Shown piece by piece: positions 6,341 to 11,706 of a DNA stretch of 11,706 nucleotides. Below the pieces are notes generated by a model. The model had not been told where the DNA came from and did no database searches. It saw nothing but the letters and a program-made list of their open reading frames with translations. The translations under genes and the position numbers were made by a program. Every line of letters starts with the position of its first letter. The first letter of the stretch is position 1. Source of the stretch: Desulfobacteraceae bacterium (lineage in GTDB: Bacteria > Desulfobacterota > Desulfobacteria > Desulfobacterales > Desulfobacteraceae); assembly GCA_011390435.1 (NCBI GenBank), contig JAABSK010000066.1, forward strand, positions 1-11,706, written 5' to 3'.

Positions 6341-7570
6341 TCAGGACCGGGAAAACAGGCCAAACAGACCGCCTTTGGATTTGGGTCTGCCGATTTTAAA
6401 TTCTGTATGGATCGTGATGATGACATTTTTCATGTCAGTAACGATTTTGGTCTTTTCCCTGGATCCGGCCTGATATTTTTTCACATATCCCAGCACTTTT
6501 TCAATGCCGTCCAGGATACTGATCAGGGGGCGGGCGCCTAAGATTTCCCCTACCCTGCGCAGCACCAGTTGCGTATATTCACTGAAACCGGTAATGATCA
6601 TCATTTTGGGCTCTTCAACAAATTCCATCTGCTCAACAGCGCGTGTCAGGGCCTGGAGATTGGAAACAACATGGTTTTCAGGGTGATAATCGGAAAGAAT
6701 CTGTCTGTATTCAATGGAAAGATCTGATTTGGCTTCTTCAAAAAGAGAATCGCTTCTCTCTCCCAGTTCATCTTCAATGTGGGTTTTGATGGATGAAAAG
6801 ATGTCGTTAAAAACCGTCAGAATGGCTGAATAATCGTCTTGAGCGGTGTCATCTTCCAGTTGAACCTCTTCTTTCTGCTCGATCAGACCCGAGGAAATCA
6901 CCGAAAAAAAGATTTTATAAACAGCAAATTCATCATACCCGCTTTCAATGATGACCTGGCGAACCGACCGGGTGCCGTCAATCAGGGATAGAATCCGCCA
7001 TTCATTGGCATTAAGCTTGATCTCCTCTTTGCTCTGAACTTTGCCGGACATTTTAAAGACCATGCGGTCACTGGGAATAAATTTCTGAAGTACGGACAGT
7101 TCGTCAATTCTTCTGGACGCTTCAAGGATCAACTTCATGGGATTGAGCTGGGTGACAATCATGCCTTTGAGGTTGAGTTTGGCATCTTTATACTCAAACC
7201 GCCCTTTTTTCCAGAACAGCAGGTTGTACAATATGGCCTCAACCTGTTTGGTGTTGTATTTTTTTAAGGTATCAAGGGAAATATATCCTTTTTCCACAAG
7301 AATCTTTCCCAGATGAAGTTTTTCTTCTCTGGCAAGCGCCAGGCATTTTTGGAGCTGCTGGGCGGATATAACGCCGTCAGAGCGCATCAGATATCCCAGT
7401 CGCGCTTCTTTCAGCGATGCAGATGCATACACGATTGTCCCCTGATCAAAAAAGACACGGCTTTCTTCTTCATCACAGGATACGGTCAGTACGCCGGTTT
7501 TCTGATCATTGCATAACAATTGAAGAATACTGGCCAGTGTTAATCCTTCAAAATCACCCTGAAGATTCAT
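6341..7570 (-). CDS. DUF4388/PATAN-domain protein
   Basis: This 409-residue cytoplasmic protein opens with a DUF4388 (PATAN-related) domain at about 1-155. The signature MNLQGDFEGLTLASILQLL, then KTGVLTV and VFFDQGTIVYA, is typical. It continues with LGKILVEKGYIS and the PMKLILEASRRIDEL segment. Residues about 185-233 (ANEWRILSLIDGTRSVRQVI, ending SSGLIEQ) look like a winged-helix-like repeat often found beside DUF4388. The C-terminal third (245-395) is helical and unassigned, with MMIITGFSEYTQLVLRRVGEIL. The protein ends in GGLFGLFSRS, a short hydrophobic tail. Such proteins are common in deltaproteobacteria and are usually linked to signalling, but their biochemical role is poorly defined. 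The ATG at 7570 has AGGAG close upstream. The gene converges on the GTPase operon with a 10 bp gap. A functional link to the GTPase system is inference from position and family company. Confidence 0.9.
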   Translation of the reverse strand: MNLQGDFEGLTLASILQLLCNDQKTGVLTVSCDEEESRVFFDQGTIVYASASLKEARLGYLMRSDGVISAQQLQKCLALAREEKLHLGKILVEKGYISLDTLKKYNTKQVEAILYNLLFWKKGRFEYKDAKLNLKGMIVTQLNPMKLILEASRRIDELSVLQKFIPSDRMVFKMSGKVQSKEEIKLNANEWRILSLIDGTRSVRQVIIESGYDEFAVYKIFFSVISSGLIEQKEEVQLEDDTAQDDYSAILTVFNDIFSSIKTHIEDELGERSDSLFEEAKSDLSIEYRQILSDYHPENHVVSNLQALTRAVEQMEFVEEPKMMIITGFSEYTQLVLRRVGEILGARPLISILDGIEKVLGYVKKYQAGSREKTKIVTDMKNVIITIHTEFKIGRPKSKGGLFGLFSRS

Positions 7571-7671
7571 AATCTCCTTTTTTACCGCAGATATCTATTG
7601 TTCCGGTTCATACTATGCCATACTTTCCAAACCATTACAATATATCTGTCCTGCTCAGCCAAAATGCAATA

Positions 7672-7715
7672 AAAAACCCTGAAAGATTTGATCGCTGAAA
7701 TCATTCAGGGTTTTT
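7672..7715 (-). terminator. Hairpin terminator of the TRAP/uspA operon (possibly bidirectional)
   Basis: A 12 bp outer stem (7672-7683 with 7704-7715) carries the CCCTGAA/TTCAGGG core. It continues into an inner stem GATTT/AAATC (7685-7689 with 7698-7702) around an 8-base loop. On the minus strand the hairpin is followed by TTTTTT, giving an intrinsic terminator 57 bp past the uspA stop. The plus strand also ends in TTTTTG, so it could work both ways. Confidence 0.85.
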
Positions 7716-7772
7716 GTTCAAGCAAAGCTGCCGTGTTTACAATACAAAAAGGTTACGCGAACACGCACCTGT

Positions 7773-8300
7773 CTACTCTAAGATCGGGATCAGAAACACT
7801 GGAATTTTGCTTTCCTGTATTACATTTCTGCCGACACGGGTTCCGGTAAGAGTCTTGATCAGTGATCCTTTTTTGGAATACCCCATTGCGATCATATCGC
7901 AGTTTTTGCTCTCGGCAATTTCGGTAATGGTTTCTGCGGCATTACCGTACATAACTTCAATGGATTCAATGGTAACCGGGTTGTTCTGTCCGCAAATCGT
8001 GTCTGTGGTATTGTCGGACAATTCTCTTAATGCGTTTTCAACGATCGGTATCAGGCGCTGTTTGCCGATCAATACATTGCGCACATTATCCTGGCTCTCT
8101 TTTCTGTTTTTATCATACAGCTCATGATCCACCAGATGTACCATTCTGTTTTGTACCCCTTTTGAACCGTCTTCGATCACATGCACAATCACAATGGATG
8201 CATTGGTCTGACTTGCCAGGGCCACGGTCTGTTCAAATATGGCAATCGAGCTTTTTGACAGATCTGTTGCAAAAAGAATTTTTTTGATTTTTCGCACCAT
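7773..8300 (-). CDS. Universal stress protein (UspA family)
   Basis: This 175-residue cytoplasmic protein has the UspA Rossmann-like fold. It starts with KKILFATDLSKSS (with the nucleotide-binding Asp13), followed by SIVIVHVIED and ending in IPVFLIPI. The ATP-loop region is MGYSKKGSLIKTLTGTRVG. The usual pattern is G-x2-G-x9-G(S/T). Here the first and last glycines keep the normal 13-residue distance (Gly140 and Gly153-Thr154), but the middle position is Lys143 and a glycine appears at 145. ATP binding may therefore be altered. The ATG at 8300 has GGGGAG a few bases upstream. The gene follows dctM by 92 bp on the same strand. USP genes downstream of TRAP permeases are known, with TeaD of Halomonas regulating TeaABC as the model, so a role in controlling this transporter is likely. 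Confidence 0.92.
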   Translation of the reverse strand: MVRKIKKILFATDLSKSSIAIFEQTVALASQTNASIVIVHVIEDGSKGVQNRMVHLVDHELYDKNRKESQDNVRNVLIGKQRLIPIVENALRELSDNTTDTICGQNNPVTIESIEVMYGNAAETITEIAESKNCDMIAMGYSKKGSLIKTLTGTRVGRNVIQESKIPVFLIPILE

Positions 8301-8392
8301 TCATTCTCCCCTTTTCAGGCCGGTATCGGCCGGTAACTGTTAGTAGACTGCAGTTTGATCTTTTGTGTCCGCGCACAGGCGTTTTTCCGGGA

Positions 8393-9721
8393 TCATAAAA
8401 GACTGGGCAGCCATGTTGCCAGCGGTGGAAATACAATCAGCAGAATTAATACCAGTAAAATGATAACGATCGGGATAACCGCTCCTTTAATGACTGTGTT
8501 GATGGGAATCCCCCCTATCTGGGAAACGATGAACAAAACCCCTCCCATTGGCGGTGTAATCAATGCCAGGTTGACGTTAAGCAAAAAGATAACCGCAAAC
8601 CAGATATTGTCCCAGCCCATGTGCATGACCACCGGAAACAGCAGTGGAATGGCCAGGTAAACAAGGGCAAGGATTTCCAGGAACATGCCCATGGCAAACA
8701 GGATCACATTGATCAAAAAAAGCAGGAGCATGGGATTGAGGTCTTTGGCAATGATCAGTTCAAGGATCTGGTGGGGAATCCGGCCAAACACCACCACATA
8801 CCCCAGCATGGCTCCGCCGATGACAATAATGGCAATCATTGCCGATACATTGGCCGCAGATTTTAAAATCTCCCAGAAATTTTTCAGGGTCAAGGTGCGG
8901 TAAATGAAAAATCCCACAAGCGTACAGTAAATTACCGCTACTGCAGCCGCTTCAGATGCCGTGAAAATCCCAAGGTAGATCCCGCCCAGAATAATGACAG
9001 GGGCCATCAATCCCCAGAAGGCTTCTTTAAGAGCCTGAAATTTGGTCATCACAACTTCTGGCTCTGCTTCTGCCTGAGACGGAGCTTCTTCCTGGACGCC
9101 TGCTGCAGCACCGGTTTTGCCGATGCTGCTGGAAAACAAGGCCATGCCGAGGGAGTACAGAACGATTAACAGAATACCTGGAATCATACCGGCGGCAAAC
9201 AGTTTGCCAATGGATTCATTGGTCAGGTAGCCATAGATGATCAGGATAATACTCGGCGGAATGACCGCACCAAGGGATCCGCCTGCAGTGATGGCAGCAG
9301 ATGTCAGGAAATCCGGATATTTGGCTCGCCGCAGCTCAGGAATGGCAATCAGTCCCATTGTGGAAGCTGCAACAAAACTGGAGCCGGTCATGGCGGAGAA
9401 AATACCGCTGCTGACAATTGTAGACATTCCCAGGCCAGCCTTGAATCTGCCCAGAAACGCCTTGGCAGCATCAAAAAGCCGTTTTCCCATGCCGGTTTCA
9501 GAGATCAGCTGGGCTGCCAGGACAAAGAGCGGAACTGCCACCAGAATACTCGAATCCATTGCAGTATAAGATTTCTCGATACTTGTGGCAATGGCCATGT
9601 CCAGGCCTTCATAACAGCTGAGCAGTCCAATGGCCAGAAATCCAAGCCCGATGCCGACCGGTAAACCACTGGCCAGTACCAGCAAAAAAACGATTATAAA
9701 TCCAATAACATATAATGTCAT
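8393..9721 (-). CDS. dctM: TRAP transporter large permease (DctM)
   Basis: This is the transport subunit of a tripartite ATP-independent periplasmic (TRAP) transporter. It uses the sodium or proton gradient to import an organic acid or similar solute handed over by a periplasmic binding protein. The 442-residue protein is almost entirely transmembrane helices. Hallmarks seen are MTGSS (111-115), GAVIPPSI (151-158), GIFTASEAAAVAVIY (251-265) and ALITPPMG (386-393). A soluble insert rich in Ala, Glu and Pro sits at about 203-224 between helices. The length is normal for DctM (about 425-440). The ATG at 9721 gives the standard hydrophobic N-terminus. The Shine-Dalgarno is weak and the gene begins 20 bp after dctQ, so translation is probably coupled. 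The substrate cannot be read from the permease. Confidence 0.96.
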   Translation of the reverse strand: MTLYVIGFIIVFLLVLASGLPVGIGLGFLAIGLLSCYEGLDMAIATSIEKSYTAMDSSILVAVPLFVLAAQLISETGMGKRLFDAAKAFLGRFKAGLGMSTIVSSGIFSAMTGSSFVAASTMGLIAIPELRRAKYPDFLTSAAITAGGSLGAVIPPSIILIIYGYLTNESIGKLFAAGMIPGILLIVLYSLGMALFSSSIGKTGAAAGVQEEAPSQAEAEPEVVMTKFQALKEAFWGLMAPVIILGGIYLGIFTASEAAAVAVIYCTLVGFFIYRTLTLKNFWEILKSAANVSAMIAIIVIGGAMLGYVVVFGRIPHQILELIIAKDLNPMLLLFLINVILFAMGMFLEILALVYLAIPLLFPVVMHMGWDNIWFAVIFLLNVNLALITPPMGGVLFIVSQIGGIPINTVIKGAVIPIVIILLVLILLIVFPPLATWLPSLL

Positions 9722-9741
9722 AACTCTATTCTATCTCACTC

Positions 9742-10245
9742 CTATTTACCTTTTGAAAATTCTTGGGCAATTTTATTGATAAACTGCAGTGCCAGCAAAA
9801 TTCCACCAATGGGGATGGTCAACCACGGAATCCACAGGGGTGTTGCCAAAAGGCCCGTGCTGACGTCTTTAAAATCATAGGCAAATTTTGCCTGAAGAAA
9901 ACCCTGGTATACAAAAGCAAGGGAATATAAAAACCCGAGGAAATTGGTGAGAATCTGCATACGCCGGCGGTTTTTTGAAGAGAGTTTGTCGATAAAAATG
10001 GTAATGGAAAAATGACTGTCATTTTTAAGGGCAACCGCTGCTCCCAGAAGGCCTACGGCCATCCACAAATATACGCTGGTTTCCTGAACCCAGGATGTGG
10101 GCGCGTTGAATGCGTAGCGCATGAACACTTCATACGTTACAATGACTGCAATGATCCACAAGAATGCAGCAGATAAAATTCCGCCGACATCAGAGGTCAT
10201 GTCAATAAATCGAAAGACAATATTTTTTTTTTGAGGTGTGTCCAT
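9742..10245 (-). CDS. dctQ: TRAP transporter small permease (DctQ)
   Basis: This 167-residue inner-membrane subunit works with DctM. It has the four expected helices at about 19-38, 52-72, 98-117 and 139-157. The DctQ signature YEVFMRYAFNAPTSWVQE spans about 38-55, and VALKNDSHFSI follows the second helix. Length and topology are normal, so the gene appears intact. The ATG at 10245 has AGGA about 8 bases upstream. It lies between the damaged dctP gene and dctM, in the usual P-Q-M order. With no intact binding protein here, function would require a DctP encoded elsewhere. Confidence 0.95.
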   Translation of the reverse strand: MDTPQKKNIVFRFIDMTSDVGGILSAAFLWIIAVIVTYEVFMRYAFNAPTSWVQETSVYLWMAVGLLGAAVALKNDSHFSITIFIDKLSSKNRRRMQILTNFLGFLYSLAFVYQGFLQAKFAYDFKDVSTGLLATPLWIPWLTIPIGGILLALQFINKIAQEFSKGK

Positions 10246-10327
10246 TTTTTTTCCTGAATATGGCCGATCTAATTTTAAGAATCGAGGCAGTTTGAAAAAA
10301 TTGTTTGTGTTGAGCAGTTTGTTTTAA

Positions 10328-10642
10328 TCACAGTTTTCCCTGCAAAACACCCGGTTACAAAGCAAGGATCAGGTCCACATACACAGAACCTTTGTCAACA
10401 GCCATGTGCATCTCTTTGGGATCATACAGTTGTCCGCCAGAATATTGGACGATTTTGAACTGACCGGCATAGGCTGCGTTGACTTCTTCGATCCACTTGG
10501 CGCGCGGCACAGCAACGGAGTGCTCTTCCGGCCCCCATGAATCAAGTTTCAATACCTGCTCTCCAGCGCTGATGCTGATGGGCAGTACTGTGACCGCTGC
10601 AAAAAAAATACTCAACAGGGTCATTACAATTTTTTTCTTCAT
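10328..10642 (-). pseudogene. dctP: Truncated TRAP solute-binding protein (DctP remnant)
   Basis: A DctP binding protein normally has about 330 residues; here the open frame gives only 95. The start ATG at 10642 follows AGGAG and begins a signal peptide (KKK, then a hydrophobic stretch ending ISISAG). Mature sequence LKLDSWGPEEHSVAVPRAKW, then FKIVQYSGGQLYDPKEMHMAV, is typical DctP N-terminal domain. The frame ends at TAA (10357-10355) right after SVYVDLILAL. In the same frame beyond the stop the next codons read PGVLQGKL, which looks like the usual DctP PGVxxGK(L/F)P segment, followed by TGA (10330-10328). After that the homology stops, and dctQ begins only 82 bp later. This indicates a nonsense mutation plus loss of about two thirds of the gene. 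A secreted 70-residue mature peptide could still be made, but it should not bind solute. Confidence 0.8.
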
Positions 10643-10686
10643 TTTTCTCTCCTTGATCAGTGTGATCAAACCAGTATGAATTCATA

Positions 10687-10710
10687 TGGAAGCCGCTTTT
10701 TCAGCTTCCA
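10687..10710. repeat. Inverted repeat upstream of dctP
   Basis: Perfect 7 bp arms TGGAAGC (10687-10693) and GCTTCCA (10704-10710) flank a 10-base spacer. It lies in the dctP leader, between the promoter candidate and the ATG. No T-run follows on either strand, so it is not a standard terminator. A regulator site or leader hairpin is possible. Confidence 0.5.
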
Positions 10711-10724
10711 GCTTTGCACGCTTT

Positions 10725-10752
10725 ATTATATGGCTGTTAACCACCCGTTAAA
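10725..10752 (-). promoter_or_regulatory. Candidate sigma-70 promoter for the TRAP operon
   Basis: On the minus strand a perfect TATAAT (10730-10725) is preceded after 16 bases by TTTAAC (10752-10747), a weak -35. Transcription would begin near 10718 and cross the inverted repeat before reaching the ATG at 10642. The weak -35 would fit an activator-dependent promoter. Confidence 0.45.
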
Positions 10753-10973
10753 ATTCAACCGGTAATCTGCCCGGTTTGTGGACGTTTACATCAGTAATGC
10801 AACCTATAATGAACATAATTAATGTTAATCCCATTCATAAATAACTGAGGGATTTTTATAGTGACTGAGATTTCATATGTCAAGTTCTTTTAAATATTTT
10901 ATGCCTGCTTCATTTCCCTTTCCCAATTGTTTTAAAGATTGCAAAATTCATGATTTTATGGCAGATTTTCGTC

Positions 10974-11706
10974 ATGAAAAAAAAAATTTATCGGCCGAAA
11001 AAGCCCACGCCACCTGTCCGGAAAAAACAGGCCCCTTTCCGGATGAAGCCCGGTTCTGACAAATCCCTTCACACGGTCTTCAAAAAAATCGGCACGCCTG
11101 AGCAGCGGCCTTTCAAGCCGGATCCGTTTCAGCTGCAGGCTCTGGAAGCGATTCAGCATACTGACTGTCTGGTCACCGCTCCGACCGGGGCCGGTAAAAC
11201 CTGGATTGCTCAGGAAGCGGCTCGGCTGGTATTCAATGCAAATGGTCACGTCTGGTACGCCACCCCGCTCAAGGCATTGACCAATTCGATCCATCAGGTT
11301 TTTTCAACGATTTTCGGCAGTGAACATGTGGGGATTCTTACCGGAGACATCAAAGAAAATCCAGATGCAGCCATTGTTATCGGCACCACTGAAATTTTAC
11401 GAAATCAGTTGTATGATGCCATGCACACCGGCAATGATTTGACCTGTGATCTGGTGATTCTGGACGAAGCCCATTTTCTCGGCGATGAAGAACGCGGGGT
11501 GGTGTGGGAGGAAATCATGATTTACCTTCCCGTGCGGATCCCGCTGCTGCTTTTGTCTGCAACGATTGGAAATCCGTCTGCCGTGGCAGGGTGGCTTGAA
11601 CATATCCGGGGAAAAAACTGCTGTGTTGTGGAAAACCACCAGCGCCCCGTGCCCCTGTTTCCGCTTTTTCTGCACCCCTCCGGAACCCTGTTTCCCCTGC
11701 TGGAAG
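10974..11706 (+). CDS. Ski2/Mtr4-like DExH-box helicase (3' end outside window)
   Basis: This is the N-terminal 244 codons of a superfamily 2 helicase, cut by the right edge. Motif I is TAPTGAGKT (68-76), motif Ia is TPLKAL, and the Ib/Ic region is LTGDI plus GTTEILRNQLYD. Motif II is DEAH (164-167) followed by FLGDEERGVVWEE, and motif III is SAT (195-197). The combination TGDI, TTEILRNQLY and DEERGVVWEE is characteristic of Ski2/Mtr4-type RNA helicases and bacterial HelY-like proteins, not RecQ or UvrB. The frame is open from 10869. I chose the ATG at 10974, which gives a basic N-terminus (MKKKIYRPKKP), but no good Shine-Dalgarno is visible. ATGs at 10950 and 11043 are alternatives in the same frame. 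Substrate (RNA or DNA) is not determined by what is visible. Confidence 0.9.
   Translation, partial: MKKKIYRPKKPTPPVRKKQAPFRMKPGSDKSLHTVFKKIGTPEQRPFKPDPFQLQALEAIQHTDCLVTAPTGAGKTWIAQEAARLVFNANGHVWYATPLKALTNSIHQVFSTIFGSEHVGILTGDIKENPDAAIVIGTTEILRNQLYDAMHTGNDLTCDLVILDEAHFLGDEERGVVWEEIMIYLPVRIPLLLLSATIGNPSAVAGWLEHIRGKNCCVVENHQRPVPLFPLFLHPSGTLFPLLE

Larger units (their letters stand above)
10643..10973. other. Divergent intergenic region
   Basis: This gap of about 330 bp separates the dctP remnant from the helicase gene. It is AT-rich between about 10790 and 10970. It contains the dctP Shine-Dalgarno, an inverted repeat (10687-10710) and a minus-strand promoter candidate (10725-10752). A plus-strand TATAAT (10805-10810) points toward the helicase but lacks a convincing -35 at normal spacing. 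An imperfect palindrome, AACAT-aatta-ATGTT, lies just after it. A 60-codon open frame from 10877 overlaps the helicase in another frame and was not accepted as a gene. Confidence 0.6.

Noticed and set aside
8318..8335. Tandem direct repeat GGCCGGTA twice with a 2-base spacer between dctM and uspA
   Set aside because: Only two short copies and no others seen in the window; too little to call a REP element, operator or array.
10328..10357. Stop-codon recoding to explain the DctP frame continuing past TAA
   Set aside because: A second stop follows after eight codons and the rest of the gene is absent, so decay is the simpler reading.
10877..11059. 60-codon open frame on the plus strand before the helicase
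   Set aside because: It overlaps the helicase N-terminus in another frame, has no Shine-Dalgarno and its protein shows no recognisable pattern.

Overview
The window looks like chromosomal DNA of a Gram-negative, probably sulfate-reducing deltaproteobacterium (Desulfobacterota, Desulfobacteraceae-like). This is inferred from gene content: an MglA-type GTPase with roadblock partners, a DUF4388/PATAN protein, a TRAP transporter operon with a universal stress protein, moderate GC and frequent TTG starts. No database search was possible, so the taxonomy is tentative. No rRNA, tRNA, CRISPR array, insertion sequence or phage gene was seen.

Layout. 1-1179 (minus): lysyl-tRNA synthetase lysS, running off the left edge. 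1440-2510 (plus): MscS-family mechanosensitive channel. 2564-6330 (plus): six tightly packed genes. They encode an MglB-like roadblock protein, an MglA-like small GTPase (TTG start), a 518-residue acidic scaffold-like protein (TTG start), a zinc-ribbon protein with a roadblock-like domain, a second roadblock-like protein and a 91-residue membrane protein. 6341-7570 (minus): a DUF4388/PATAN protein converging on that operon with only 10 bp between stop codons. 7672-7715: a strong hairpin terminator. 7773-10642 (minus): a TRAP operon in the order dctP remnant, dctQ, dctM, uspA. 10643-10973: a divergent intergenic region with a dctP promoter candidate and an inverted repeat. 10974 to the end (plus): the N-terminal part of a Ski2/Mtr4-like DExH helicase, cut by the right edge.

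How the genes may work together. The central operon is the most interesting part. An MglA-like GTPase with its catalytic residues and an MglB-like roadblock partner sit beside two further roadblock-like proteins, a large linear-motif protein with a possible membrane-binding C-terminal tail, and a small three-helix membrane protein. This looks like a GTP-driven localisation or polarity switch with a membrane anchor and a scaffold, and the neighbouring DUF4388 protein may belong to it. Its output cannot be told from the window.

The TRAP operon has an intact permease pair and a stress protein, as in TeaABCD-like systems. Its solute-binding gene is broken: it has an in-frame stop, DctP-like sequence continues for eight codons after it, and the remaining two thirds of the gene are missing.
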